64,000 nt of DNA from Desulfofustis limnaeus (lineage in GTDB: Bacteria; Desulfobacterota; Desulfobulbia; Desulfobulbales; Desulfocapsaceae): the NCBI RefSeq assembly GCF_023169885.1, contig NZ_AP025516.1, forward strand, positions 2,490,501-2,554,500, in the 5' to 3' direction. The notes beneath the pieces were generated by a model that was not told the DNA's origin, did no database searches, and was given only the letters and a program-made list of their open reading frames with translations. Below are positions 35,273 through 44,370 of the stretch, one piece after another. The stretch's first letter is position 1. Every line of letters begins with the position of its first letter. Made by a program: the position numbers and the translations under genes.

Positions 35273-35396
35273 ACTTCACCCAACCGCCTGCGTAACAATC
35301 AATAGAGCCCCTCCTGTTTCATCAACCGCTCGCCTGGTTGTCGAACGAGCCCGGATCGCACCAACGCACCTGATCAGGGTCGGGGCACTTCTTTTG

Positions 35397-35425
35397 TTGA
35401 CTTCTGGTCTTACCAACAATATACT
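35397..35425 (+). promoter_or_regulatory. Sigma70 promoter of malic enzyme with a TGGT-N3-ACCA operator in the spacer
   Basis: TTGACT (35397-35402) and TATACT (35420-35425) are separated by exactly 17 bases. The palindrome TGGTCTTACCA (35405-35415) sits inside this spacer, so a bound FadR/LldR-type repressor would block RNA polymerase. A second site, TGGTAAAACCA, lies at 35457-35467 downstream of the start point. The remaining sequence of the gap 35195-35514 is the terminator at 35212-35272 and unassigned bases. Confidence 0.75.
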
Positions 35426-35456
35426 TCGGTTAGCTTTATATCTGGCTTGATCAGCC

Positions 35457-35467
35457 TGGTAAAACCA
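35457..35467. promoter_or_regulatory. Second TGGT-N3-ACCA operator in the malic enzyme leader
   Basis: TGGTAAAACCA lies 52 bases centre to centre from the promoter operator, close to five helical turns. A pair of sites on one DNA face suits cooperative binding or looping by a dimeric GntR protein. Confidence 0.6.
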
Positions 35468-35514
35468 GTTTCATTTTCATCAGATCCCCTTTTCCACCCA
35501 GCAGGAGGTTCACC

Positions 35515-37791
35515 ATGGCAACCGATATCTACGCCGAAGCACTCGAATATCATCGCAGCGGCCGTAAAGGCAAGATCGAGGTCATCGTTACCAAGCCGTT
35601 TTCCACCCAGAAGGATCTCTCCCTGGCCTATAGTCCCGGGGTAGCCAAGCCCTGCCTGGAAATAGCCGCCAACCCGGAAGACGCCTACGAATACACCGCC
35701 AAGGCCAACCTGGTGGCGGTCATCTCCAACGGCACCTCCGTTCTCGGCCTGGGCAACATCGGCGCCATGGCAGGGAAACCGGTCATGGAAGGCAAGGGGG
35801 CCCTCTTCAAAAAATTCGCCGACATAGATGTCTTCGACATTGAAGTCGCCACCGAAGATCCGGACGAATTGATCCGCACCTGCGAATTGATCGCCCCCAC
35901 CTTCGGCGGCATCAACCTGGAGGACATCAAGGCCCCGCAGTGTTTCTACGTGGAGGAAACCTTAAAAAAACGGGTGAACATCCCGGTCTTTCATGACGAC
36001 CAGCACGGCACCGCCATCATCACCGCGGCAGCCTTTCTCAACGCCCTGGAAGTCACCGGACGCGATATCCGCTCCGTCAAGGCGGTGTTCAACGGCGCCG
36101 GTGCCGCCGGCATTGCCTGCGCCAAGATGTTTGTCGCCCTGGGGTTGCCCAAGGAAAACCTGATCATGTGTGACTCCAAGGGCATCATCTACCGCGGCCG
36201 TGCCGAGTCCATGAACCCCTACAAGGAGCAGTTGGCCAACGACACCGAACTGCGCACCCTGGCCGAGGCGCTGCGGGGGGCGGATGTCTTCTGCGGCGTC
36301 AGCGTGGCCGGCGCCTTGACGCCGGAAATGCTGAAGACCATGGCACCCAAGCCGATCGTGTTTGCCATGGCCAATCCGGAACCGGAAATATCCTATCCGG
36401 ACGCCATCGCCGCCCGACCAGACTGTATCATCGCCACCGGACGCAGCGACTACCCCAACCAGGTCAACAACGTCCTCTGCTTTCCCTTCCTCTTCCGCGG
36501 CGCCCTGGACGTGCGCGCCAGCGAGATCAACACCGAGATGAAGATCGCCGCGGTCAAGGCCATCGCCGATTTGGCCAAGGAAGAGGTCCCCGACCAGGTG
36601 CTGCGGGCCTATGGCGTCGACAACTTCGAATTCGGGCCCGAATACCTGATCCCCACTCCGTTTGACCCCCGCGCCCTGCTGCGCATCGCTCCGGCGGTGG
36701 CCAAGGCCGCCATGGAGACCGGCGTGGCCCGCAAAAAAATCGACGATCTGCAGGCCTACACCGACCATCTGGAAACGACACTGGGCCGATCCAAGGCAAT
36801 TTTGCGCTACGTCACCAACCGGGTCAAAAAAGATCATGTCCGGGTCGTCTATCCGGAGGGCAACAACAAGAAGATCGTCAGGGCCGCCATCCGGGTCATG
36901 GAGGAAAACATCGCCACCCCGGTCCTGCTGGGAAACCACCGGGAAATCAGCGACTTGATCAGCAAGCATGGGGTTTCCAACCACTCCATCATGATCATCG
37001 ACCCGTCCCAGGAAGACGATTGCGTCGAGCGCTATGCCCGTGCCTATTACGCTAAAAAGCAGCGTTCCGGCATCACGCTGCCCTACGCCCGCGATATCAT
37101 GCGCCGTGATCCCGGTTTTTTCGGGGCGATGATGCTCAGCGGCGGTGATACGGACTGCATGATCTACGGCCAATCGCTCCCTTACCCCTATGCTATCCGC
37201 CGGGTACTCAGTTGTATCGGCCGTAACCCGGAACGAAAAACGGTGGCCAGCGTCTACATGATGGTCTTCAAAACGCGGACCCTGTTCTTTGCCGACACCA
37301 CCGTCAACATCAACCCGAGCGAGCAACAGCTGGCCGAGATCGCCGTCTCGGTGGCCGAGTTCGTCCGCGAATTCGACATCACACCGAAAATCGCCATGCT
37401 CTCCTACTCGAATTTCGGTTCTTCCGACACCCCCGGTGCGGCTAAAATCGCCCGGGCCACGGCCCTGGTCAAGGAACTGGCGCCGGATTTGGAAGTGGAT
37501 GGAGAAATGCAGGCCAACCTGGCCTTCAACACCGAGCTACGCGAGGAGATTTTTCCTTTCTGCACCTTGAAAGGTGAACCAAATGTCCTCATCTTCCCCG
37601 ATCTCAACGCTGCCAATATCGCTTACAAGCTCTGCATGCGGCTGGCCGAGGTGGACGCCATCGGCCCGATCCTGGTCGGCCTGAACCGTTCCGCCCATGT
37701 GGTAGAACGCGGCGCCCATGCCGACAACATCTTCAACCTCACCGCCCTGGCAGCACTCAAAGCCAGACAACACGCCACGTCCAACCGCTGA
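35515..37791 (+). CDS. maeB: NADP-dependent malic enzyme with phosphotransacetylase-like domain
   Basis: A 758-residue MaeB-type fusion. The malic enzyme part (about 1-425) contains the YSPGVAKPC tyrosine motif, [12 protein letters not shown] metal-site residues and the [12 protein letters not shown] Rossmann motif. The C-terminal part (about 430-758) is a phosphate acetyltransferase-like domain ([20 protein letters not shown]...), thought to be regulatory, sensing acetyl-CoA. It decarboxylates malate to pyruvate with NADP reduction. GGAGG precedes the ATG. Its promoter has two FadR/LldR-type operators. Confidence 0.94.
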   Translation: MATDIYAEALEYHRSGRKGKIEVIVTKPFSTQKDLSLAYSPGVAKPCLEIAANPEDAYEYTAKANLVAVISNGTSVLGLGNIGAMAGKPVMEGKGALFKKFADIDVFDIEVATEDPDELIRTCELIAPTFGGINLEDIKAPQCFYVEETLKKRVNIPVFHDDQHGTAIITAAAFLNALEVTGRDIRSVKAVFNGAGAAGIACAKMFVALGLPKENLIMCDSKGIIYRGRAESMNPYKEQLANDTELRTLAEALRGADVFCGVSVAGALTPEMLKTMAPKPIVFAMANPEPEISYPDAIAARPDCIIATGRSDYPNQVNNVLCFPFLFRGALDVRASEINTEMKIAAVKAIADLAKEEVPDQVLRAYGVDNFEFGPEYLIPTPFDPRALLRIAPAVAKAAMETGVARKKIDDLQAYTDHLETTLGRSKAILRYVTNRVKKDHVRVVYPEGNNKKIVRAAIRVMEENIATPVLLGNHREISDLISKHGVSNHSIMIIDPSQEDDCVERYARAYYAKKQRSGITLPYARDIMRRDPGFFGAMMLSGGDTDCMIYGQSLPYPYAIRRVLSCIGRNPERKTVASVYMMVFKTRTLFFADTTVNINPSEQQLAEIAVSVAEFVREFDITPKIAMLSYSNFGSSDTPGAAKIARATALVKELAPDLEVDGEMQANLAFNTELREEIFPFCTLKGEPNVLIFPDLNAANIAYKLCMRLAEVDAIGPILVGLNRSAHVVERGAHADNIFNLTALAALKARQHATSNR

Positions 37792-37803
37792 TTTCGCAGT
37801 GAA

Positions 37804-37836
37804 GCCGGGATGGCCCTCGACAGGGGCCATCCCGGC
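37804..37836 (+). terminator. Hairpin after malic enzyme
   Basis: A perfect 13-bp inverted repeat (GCCGGGATGGCCC, 7-nt loop) lies 12 bases after the malic enzyme stop, without a T-run. It is the likely 3' end of that message. From here to 38544 there is no gene: bases 37837-38156 show nothing I can name, then come the structured repeat, an operator and a leader hairpin. Confidence 0.65.
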
Positions 37837-38156
37837 GGATTAAGCGCCTTCTTCCGCATGGTCGCGGCCGGACCATGGCGATCAAACCGACGCTTCCACC
37901 GCTGCGCTGCCGCCACAAGACCTTCAGCATCACCGCTCATGCCGGTATAACGGGGACTGTCACCTTACCGGCGCTACAAATCCAGCCGCTCTATTGCGTT
38001 TGATAACGGTTCGCCAACATATCGCTATTCCCTCAGAGTCTCAGGAAATCATCATCAATACCAGCAGGACAATGGCCGGTTTCATCACCGAGCAGGTTTG
38101 CACATGCGGTTCATCCGGCTTTTGCGTATGTGAGTGACGTTGCGGGGACACCTTCC

Positions 38157-38333
38157 GGCGACGGGCATCGTTTCCAAACGCTGCTCTTCGGCCCCATCGC
38201 CATTGCCCCACGGCCGACAGACAGGCCGTCCTTGGCCTGCTGTCAGTTGCGGACCTCCTGTCCGCAACCCTGCGGGACTGTTGTGGTGCCACGACGGGCC
38301 TACGCGAGGCGTTTTCCAGCGATGCCCGTCGCC
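38157..38333 (-). repeat. Structured palindromic repeat, copy 2 (177 nt)
   Basis: Read on the minus strand this copy has the same plan as 20075-20252: outer arms of 14 perfect bp (GGCGACGGGCATCG at 38157-38170 and 38320-38333), the motif GCCTCGCGTAGGCCCG, a 9-bp hairpin with loop AGGAG (38246-38268) and a second hairpin with loop AAGGAC (38222-38239). The core is nearly identical to copy 1, while the outer stems differ in sequence but both pair. It lies between the malic enzyme and the GntR gene of the carbamoyl operon. Confidence 0.75.
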
Positions 38334-38434
38334 TCCTCCTACGCAGAGACGTACCATCGAAGTGAGTGAGCAAAAATCACTTATTCAGACCCGGACCAAA
38401 ATAGTATTTGACTGCACCTCTTCCGAAATGTATT

Positions 38435-38446
38435 CTTGTATACAAG
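38435..38446. promoter_or_regulatory. Perfect palindrome CTTGTATACAAG, candidate GntR operator
   Basis: A 12-bp perfect palindrome of the TTGTATACAA class recognised by FCD-type GntR proteins lies 99 bases before the regulator start codon. A related half (CACTCTGTATC) follows. It probably mediates autoregulation and control of the carbamoyl operon downstream. Confidence 0.6.
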
Positions 38447-38468
38447 CATACACTCTGTATCAGGGGAA

Positions 38469-38505
38469 GCCGCCCCGTTTCCCGGAAAATGGCAAACGGG
38501 GCGGC
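38469..38505 (+). other. Leader hairpin before the GntR gene
   Basis: A perfect 12-bp GC-rich inverted repeat (GCCGCCCCGTTT with a 13-nt loop) lies between the operator and the ribosome site. The 40 bases that follow contain an A-run and AAGGA, but no T-run. It could stabilise the leader or act as an attenuator. Confidence 0.5.
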
Positions 38506-38544
38506 ATACGAGTTGCTCCGACAAGCAAAAAAAAGGAATCGACA

Positions 38545-39246
38545 ATGACTGCCGGATTGATGGGAGAGCTGGTCACGACGCCGAAAACCATTGCCGAACA
38601 AGTGTACAACTTGTTGCGCAGCCGCATTCTCGAGCAGCAGATAAAACCCGGCGAGCGGTTGCTGGAGATTGCCGTCTGCGAGTCACTCAACGTCAGTCGC
38701 ACTCCGGTCCGTGAGGCCTTTCGCCTGCTCCAGCAAGATGGCCTGGTCGAACGCATCCCGCAGGGCGGTGTTCGGGTTACCGGCCTGTCCTTGGAGGAAC
38801 TGAAAGAAATATCCGCCCTACGCACCGTGCTGGAAGTCTATGCCGTTGAGTTGGCTTGCGACCTCATCGAAGAAGAAGAGATCGAAAAGCTGGAACAGAT
38901 CCTCAGCCAGGCAGCCGCCCTGGTGTCGGCTGAAGCTGAAGGAAAAAGCATCGATGTGGCCGAGTTGAGCCGGCTCAATACGGTCTTTCACGACACCATC
39001 TGTTCCGCAGCGCGCAGTGCGTATTTGAACAAGATTTTGGAAATCGTCCGTTTGCCGATCCTTCGCTTCCGCCCCTTCTCCCTCGGGGATCGGGAGCACC
39101 GGCTGCGGGGAGTCACCGAGCATAGGCAAATGGTGACCATGCTGCGGCAACGAGACAAGAACGGCTTGAAAGAACTGACGGCAAAACATGTGGGCGACGT
39201 ATCCACGGCCATCGCCCGCATGCTGGCGTCAAACCAAGGCACGTAG
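38545..39246 (+). CDS. GntR-family regulator with FCD domain (carbamoyl operon)
   Basis: A 233-residue regulator. The winged helix (about 10-80) contains ERLLEIAVCESLNVSRTPVREAFRLLQQDGLVERIPQGGVRV, and the FCD domain (about 90-225) contains the metal-type residues NTVFHDTIC and GVTEHRQMV. AAGGA stands seven bases before the ATG. It is followed after 59 bases by the TRAP transporter genes on the same strand, so it is probably the local regulator of the TRAP/carbamoyltransferase operon, likely sensing a carboxylate. Confidence 0.9.
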   Translation: MTAGLMGELVTTPKTIAEQVYNLLRSRILEQQIKPGERLLEIAVCESLNVSRTPVREAFRLLQQDGLVERIPQGGVRVTGLSLEELKEISALRTVLEVYAVELACDLIEEEEIEKLEQILSQAAALVSAEAEGKSIDVAELSRLNTVFHDTICSAARSAYLNKILEIVRLPILRFRPFSLGDREHRLRGVTEHRQMVTMLRQRDKNGLKELTAKHVGDVSTAIARMLASNQGT

Positions 39247-39305
39247 GAGACCTGTTGTTCTCGCTGCGTCCCTTTATCATCACTCTTGTGCAAAGGAGAA
39301 ACAAG

Positions 39306-40346
39306 ATGAAACGACTGACCATCGCCCTTGCCACCGTCGGCATGATCGCTGCTGCAAGCATGAGTTTTGCGGCGGAGAAAACCTACAATGTTCTCGGACA
39401 ACCGCTGGCAACCGGTCTGATCCAGAAAAACAAGGAGCAACCGTTCTTCGAGAATTTTGCCGCCAACACCGGACTCGATATCAGCGCCAACTACAAACCG
39501 ATCGATGTGACCGGCATCCAATCGGAAGAGACCCTTCGTGTGCTGAAAAACGGACTGTTCGACATCGTCTCCATTCGTACCGCCCAAGCGGCTCGGGACG
39601 AGGTCTTTCTGCTCGGTCAGGATCTGGTCGGGCTAAACCCGAACTACGAAACAGCACGCAAGGTGTATGACGCCTATAAGCCTCACTTCGCCGCCCGTCT
39701 GCAGGAGAAGTTCAACGCGAAGCTGCTCGGCCTGTGGCCATTTGGCCCCCAGGTCCTGTTCTGCAAACCAGAGATCAAAGGCCTGAGCGACCTGAAAGGT
39801 AAAAAAGTACGCGTTTATGACCAAAGCCTGGCCCAGTTCATCGAGAGTATCGGCGCCACGCCGGTACCGATCGGTTTCAGCGAAACCCAGCAGGCGCTGT
39901 CGCGCGGCGTCACCGAATGCGCCATCACCGGTGCCAGCTCGGCCAATACCGCCGGCTGGCCGGAAGTTACCGAATACTTCATGCCCATCGGCTTCCAGGT
40001 CGGTTTCAACGGCTATGCCATCAACATGAATACCTGGAACAAGCTGTCCGCCGAAGAGCAACAGAAGATGCAAGCCGCATTCGACAAGATGGTGGACGAG
40101 ATCTGGGTCTATTCCGAGGAGTTGTTTGAAGACGCCCTGCGCTGCAATGTAGGCAAGGAACCGTGCACCACGGTCACCAAATACAACATGAAGGAAGTCC
40201 CGGTTACCGAAGAGGACCTGAGGATTGTCGCCGATGCGGTCAAAGCGGTATCCTTCCCCGCCTGGTCGGAGACCTGCGAAAAGAGTTACCCGGGTTGTGC
40301 CACGAAGTGGAAAGAGATCCTCGGGCCGATGACCGGGATCGAATAA
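39306..40346 (+). CDS. dctP: TRAP transporter substrate-binding protein DctP
   Basis: A 346-residue periplasmic binding protein. Residues 1-22 are a signal peptide (MKRL, hydrophobic core, SFAA). The TRAP family signature is visible in KGLSDLKGKKVRVYDQSLAQFIESIGATPVPIGFSETQQALSRGVTECAITG, including the conserved arginine that binds the ligand carboxylate (KVRVY). It collects an organic acid for DctQM. GGAG lies eight bases before the ATG. A strong stem follows the gene. Confidence 0.93.
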   Translation: MKRLTIALATVGMIAAASMSFAAEKTYNVLGQPLATGLIQKNKEQPFFENFAANTGLDISANYKPIDVTGIQSEETLRVLKNGLFDIVSIRTAQAARDEVFLLGQDLVGLNPNYETARKVYDAYKPHFAARLQEKFNAKLLGLWPFGPQVLFCKPEIKGLSDLKGKKVRVYDQSLAQFIESIGATPVPIGFSETQQALSRGVTECAITGASSANTAGWPEVTEYFMPIGFQVGFNGYAINMNTWNKLSAEEQQKMQAAFDKMVDEIWVYSEELFEDALRCNVGKEPCTTVTKYNMKEVPVTEEDLRIVADAVKAVSFPAWSETCEKSYPGCATKWKEILGPMTGIE

Positions 40347-40359
40347 CCCCCTCTCTTCA

Positions 40360-40397
40360 TTCAGCCGACCGAGGGAAAACGCCTTCGGTCGGCTGAA
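40360..40397 (+). other. Stem-loop between dctP and dctQ
   Basis: A 16-bp inverted repeat with one mismatch (TTCAGCCGACCGAGGG, 6-nt loop) starts 14 bases after the dctP stop. Its place matches stems that protect a binding-protein message or reduce read-through into permease genes; compare 8780-8801. Confidence 0.65.
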
Positions 40398-40420
40398 CTC
40401 TTTCTGCACGGATACACGCT

Positions 40421-40984
40421 ATGGAAACGACCAAAAAGATCAGCTACATCGCCAGCTGCCTGTTCGGTTATCTCTGCCTCGGTCTGTCATTGTTCATCAG
40501 TGTCGAGGTCATCATGCGCAAGGTGTTCGGCAAATCCCTGCAAGGGGCCGACGAACTCGGTGGTTACGTCCTGGCGATCGGCGCCGCCCTCACCTTCAGC
40601 ATTGCCCTGATCGGCAACAATCATATCCGCATCGACATGTTTCACTACAAGATGCCGCCGAAGATGCAGGCGGTCATGAACTGGATCGCCACCGTTTCCA
40701 CCATCTTCCTGGCAGCGCTCCTGGCCTTTTCCGCTTTTCGCGTTCTGCGTGAAACGCTGAGCTACGGCAGCACCGCGCCAACCCCGTGGGCAACCCCGCT
40801 TCATTATCCACAAATCCCCTGGACCCTCGGCCTGATACTGTTTTTCGCCCTCGCCGCCTACCAGGCGATTGGAGCGACCCGTCTGTTGCTGTCCGGTCGC
40901 TGGGATGATTTACGGGTCCTGTATCAACCCAAAGGGTCGGCCGACGAAGTCAAAGAAGAACTGCGCGATCTGCAACAACGGTAA
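40421..40984 (+). CDS. dctQ: TRAP transporter small permease DctQ
   Basis: A 187-residue membrane protein with four hydrophobic helices, as expected of DctQ. Family features include SVEVIMRKVFGKSLQGADELGGYVLAIGAALTFSIALIGNNHIRIDM near residues 27-70. It joins the large permease DctM to import the acid bound by DctP. DctM follows after 18 bases. Confidence 0.92.
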   Translation: METTKKISYIASCLFGYLCLGLSLFISVEVIMRKVFGKSLQGADELGGYVLAIGAALTFSIALIGNNHIRIDMFHYKMPPKMQAVMNWIATVSTIFLAALLAFSAFRVLRETLSYGSTAPTPWATPLHYPQIPWTLGLILFFALAAYQAIGATRLLLSGRWDDLRVLYQPKGSADEVKEELRDLQQR

Positions 40985-41002
40985 GTCACGGGAGCCACGA
41001 TC

Positions 41003-42298
41003 ATGCCTATTTCCGATATCATCCTCTTTTTTGTGGCCGGCTTGGCCATGCTCCTGATGGGAGTACCCATCTCTCCGGTCATGGCGATCATCGGCCTGAT
41101 CGGCGGTCTGCTCGCCTTCGGCTACCCGTTCATTAACTCGATCGGCAGCGTTGTCTGGGGCGTCCATAACTCCTTTATTCTCACCGCCGTACCCCTGTTC
41201 ATCCTGATGGGCGAGATCCTGCTCCGCTCCGGAGTGGCCGACAAGATGTATACCGCCATGGCCAAGTGGATGAATTGGTTTCCTGGCAACCTGTTGCACA
41301 CCAATATCGGCTGCTGTGCGCTGTTCGCCGCCACCACCGGGTCGTCGGTGGCCTGCGCCGCCACGGTCGGCACCGTCTCCCTGCCGACTCTCAACGAACG
41401 CGGCTTCTCGAAAAAACTTTCGCTTGGCTCCCTGGCCGCCGGCGGTACCCTTGGCATTCTGATTCCGCCAAGCATCGCTCTGATCATCTACGGCAGCCTG
41501 ACCAACAACTCCATCAGCCAGCTGTTCGTGGCCGGCGTCATTCCCGGGATTACGCTGACCCTGATCTTTATCGTCTATCTCTTTATCGCCAGCATCTGGA
41601 TCAGAAATACCGGCGTCGTACCGGTTTCCTGGGCGGAACGGCTGCGGGCCGTTCCCGATATGCTGCCGCCGCTGTTCATCTTCTTTGTGGTCATGGGCAG
41701 CATCTACTTCGGCATCGCCACCCCGACCGAATCAGCCGCCCTCGGTATCGTCGTCTCCCTCTTTTTCGCCTGGCGCAGCGGCAAGCTGACCTTTCAGCTG
41801 CTGCACAAGTGTTTTGTCAACACCGCGCAACTGACCGGCATGATCATCCTGATCATCACCGCCGCCTTCATTCTCAACCTGACCCTGAGCCTGCTTGGCA
41901 TTGCCGAGATGTTGACCCAACAGGTATTGTCCCTGAATCTGAGCTTGACCCAGCTGATCCTGGTGATGATCGTCTTTTACCTGATCCTCGGCATGTTTCT
42001 CGATGTCCTTTCCATCCAAGTGGCCACCATCCCGATCGCCTACCCGATCATGACCGGTGCCGGCGCCGATCCCATCTGGTTCGGTGTCTTCATCGTCCTG
42101 ATGAGTGAAGTGGCGATGATCACCCCGCCCATGGGCATGAACCTGTTTGTCATCCAGGGCGTTCGCCCGGACAAGGGACCATTGTCCGACGTGATCTGGG
42201 GGGCATTGCCGTTCGCCTTGATCATGCTGGCCTTTACCGTGATCCTCATTTTCGTTCCGGAACTGGTGACCTGGCTCCCAGCTAAAATGAAGGGGTAA
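41003..42298 (+). CDS. dctM: TRAP transporter large permease DctM
   Basis: A 431-residue protein with about 12 membrane segments. The DctM signature is seen in the FVAGLAMLLMGVPISPVMAI start, GGTLGILIPPSIALIIYGSLTNNSISQLFVAGVIPG near 150, and GMFLDVLSIQVATIPIAYPI near 330. It catalyses sodium-coupled uptake of a small organic acid. GGGAG precedes the ATG. It ends three bases before the carbamate kinase start. Confidence 0.94.
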   Translation: MPISDIILFFVAGLAMLLMGVPISPVMAIIGLIGGLLAFGYPFINSIGSVVWGVHNSFILTAVPLFILMGEILLRSGVADKMYTAMAKWMNWFPGNLLHTNIGCCALFAATTGSSVACAATVGTVSLPTLNERGFSKKLSLGSLAAGGTLGILIPPSIALIIYGSLTNNSISQLFVAGVIPGITLTLIFIVYLFIASIWIRNTGVVPVSWAERLRAVPDMLPPLFIFFVVMGSIYFGIATPTESAALGIVVSLFFAWRSGKLTFQLLHKCFVNTAQLTGMIILIITAAFILNLTLSLLGIAEMLTQQVLSLNLSLTQLILVMIVFYLILGMFLDVLSIQVATIPIAYPIMTGAGADPIWFGVFIVLMSEVAMITPPMGMNLFVIQGVRPDKGPLSDVIWGALPFALIMLAFTVILIFVPELVTWLPAKMKG

Positions 42299-42301
42299 GC
42301 A

Positions 42302-43264
42302 ATGGCTCGAGCGTACGGTATTCCAGAGAAACTGCTCATCGCCCTGGGCGGCAATGCCATCCACCCCGAGGGCATCAGGGGGACCGGGCAGGAACAGTTC
42401 GCCATGGCCGCCGCAGCGGCGCAAGCGTTGCTGCCGGTGCTGCAGAGTGAGACCCGGTTGGTCATCACCCACGGCAACGGGCCGGGGGTGGGCAAGGTCC
42501 TGATGCGCCAGGCCATTGCCAAGAACCGGGTGGCCATTCAACCGCTCGATATCTGTGTCGCCAACAGCCAGGGGGGTATTTCCTACGTGATCATGCAGGC
42601 GCTGCAAAACGCCTTGCGCTCGATACACCACCGACGGCCGGTTGCCAGCCTGGTCTGCGAGGTCGAGGTGAACCCGGACGATCCCGCTTTTGCCAATCCG
42701 GACAAACCGCTCGGCTACTTCTTCAGCGAGGCCGAGGCCCGGGATCTGGAAAAAGAGTTCGGCTGGATCATGAAGGAGGACGCCAAACGCGGCTGGCGCA
42801 TGGTGGTCCCCTCACCGCAGCCGCACCGGGTCATCGACAGCGACATCATCAACACGCTTATGCGCCAGGGGGTTATCGTCATCACCGGCGGCGGTGGCGG
42901 CATTCCGGTGACCGTGGACGCCGGCAACCAGTTGCGCGGCGTCGAGGCGGTGATTGACAAGGATCTCACCTCCGCCCTGCTGGCCCGGCAACTGGGTATA
43001 GACGATTTGTTGATCCTGACCTCGGTGGATCGGGTCAAAATCCACTTCGGCACCCCCCAGGAGCAAAGTCTGGACGAACTGAGCCTGGACGAGCTGAAGA
43101 GCTACGAGGCTGAGGGCCATTTCTCCGCCGGCAGCATGGGGCCGAAGATCGGCGCCGTCAGGCACTTTCTCGAAGCAGGTGGTCGACGGGCGATCATCGC
43201 CGATTTGAAGGACGCCTACGACGCCCTGCTCGGCAGAACCGGCACCCGAGTCATCCACCCATGA
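42302..43264 (+). CDS. Carbamate kinase
   Basis: A 320-residue amino-acid-kinase-fold enzyme with carbamate kinase motifs: LLIALGGNAIHPEG at the N-terminus, THGNGPGVGKVLMRQ near 57, VITGGGGGIPV near 195, and the ADP-site stretch DKDLTSALLARQLGIDDLLILTSVDRV near 220. It makes ATP from carbamoyl phosphate and ADP, releasing CO2 and ammonia. Lying between the TRAP transporter and the AllH/F/G families, it is the expected AllK/YbcF-like partner that harvests energy. Its stop overlaps the AllH-like start (ATGA). Confidence 0.93.
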   Translation: MARAYGIPEKLLIALGGNAIHPEGIRGTGQEQFAMAAAAAQALLPVLQSETRLVITHGNGPGVGKVLMRQAIAKNRVAIQPLDICVANSQGGISYVIMQALQNALRSIHHRRPVASLVCEVEVNPDDPAFANPDKPLGYFFSEAEARDLEKEFGWIMKEDAKRGWRMVVPSPQPHRVIDSDIINTLMRQGVIVITGGGGGIPVTVDAGNQLRGVEAVIDKDLTSALLARQLGIDDLLILTSVDRVKIHFGTPQEQSLDELSLDELKSYEAEGHFSAGSMGPKIGAVRHFLEAGGRRAIIADLKDAYDALLGRTGTRVIHP

Positions 43265-44307
43265 ACGAAACACGTGCAACCCAGACGGTTCCGAACTATC
43301 CGCAGGTTCTCGCCATCGGCGCGATGATCCCGGAGCTGCTGTCGCAAAGCAGCCGCTGGCAGATCATCAAGACCTATCGAAACTGCTCTTATTGCCGGGA
43401 TGTCGAAAACCAGCTCATTTGCATCGGTAACGAACGGATCGGTCGGGGCCCTTTTACCATTACCTGCACTGCGGTGCTGCCATTTTCTGCCGAGCAAAGC
43501 CCGTCCGCGGAAGTGCTGTTTGCCCACGATCAGCTCTTCGTCCACCGTGGCCGGGTCTGTCTGAATCTCGACGGCGCCCCGCTGTGGCAGGCCGGGTTTG
43601 CCACCTCGGCCCCGGACCTCGCGGCGCTGGCCGATGATCTGGCGCTGCTGAGCGAAACCGCTCGGCGCTCGGCCCCGGCTGAGAGTCTGGGAGCACTGAT
43701 CCCCACTCTTTGTCGCTTTTCCGGGCAGGAGCCGGTGGCGACCACGCCGGTTGCGTCGCTTGTGCACCGCCATGTGCTCGACACTATCGAGCAGCTACGC
43801 CAGGTGGTGACAACGCACCCGGGCAGTGTTCTGCCGACCACCATTGCCGCCTCCCTCCAGCGCCTCATCGGGCTCGGCTACGGTTTGACGCCGTCCGGGG
43901 ACGATTTCTGCGCTGGGTATCTGCTCGGCCTGGCCAAGATGCAACAGAGCGGGACGGCGCTCAGCCTCGCCGGGTTGCTCCATGAAGCCGCACAGCGGCG
44001 CACCACCGCGGTCAGCCTGGCATTTTTCCAGGCGTTGGCGCGTGGTCTGGTGACGCAAATGCACCACCAGCTGCTCGAGTGCCTCGGCAACACCCATTGT
44101 TCCCAGCGGCACCAAACCCTGTTCGACACCGCCGATCACGGTGGCACCTCAGGTTGGGACACCCTGGCCGGGCTGGTGTTCGGCATCGAACAGGCAATCG
44201 CCATGAGCCAGGGAAAAGACAAACAGCGGTTCCGGCATTCGGCACTGCATGCACGTTCCGGCCGGCGGCCTCCGGTCAACACCTGCCGGCGAGCGGGAAT
44301 CAACTGA
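43261..44307 (+). CDS. allH: DUF2877 protein, AllH/YlbF-like oxamate carbamoyltransferase subunit
   Basis: A 348-residue protein of the DUF2877 family. The best-conserved stretch is LIGLGYGLTPSGDDFCAGYLLGL near 205; the AVSLAFFQALARG and DTADHGGTSGWDTLAGLVFG segments are also typical. E. coli AllH (YlbF) is a subunit of oxamate carbamoyltransferase with AllF and AllG. It is longer than the E. coli form (about 271), mainly at the N-terminus. It is coupled to carbamate kinase by a four-base overlap. Confidence 0.82.
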   Translation: MNETRATQTVPNYPQVLAIGAMIPELLSQSSRWQIIKTYRNCSYCRDVENQLICIGNERIGRGPFTITCTAVLPFSAEQSPSAEVLFAHDQLFVHRGRVCLNLDGAPLWQAGFATSAPDLAALADDLALLSETARRSAPAESLGALIPTLCRFSGQEPVATTPVASLVHRHVLDTIEQLRQVVTTHPGSVLPTTIAASLQRLIGLGYGLTPSGDDFCAGYLLGLAKMQQSGTALSLAGLLHEAAQRRTTAVSLAFFQALARGLVTQMHHQLLECLGNTHCSQRHQTLFDTADHGGTSGWDTLAGLVFGIEQAIAMSQGKDKQRFRHSALHARSGRRPPVNTCRRAGIN

Positions 44308-44370
44308 GAACGACAGAGGTGTTTTCCCGTATGGAAAAACGCCGATCCCATAGAGAACGAGGACCAGACA

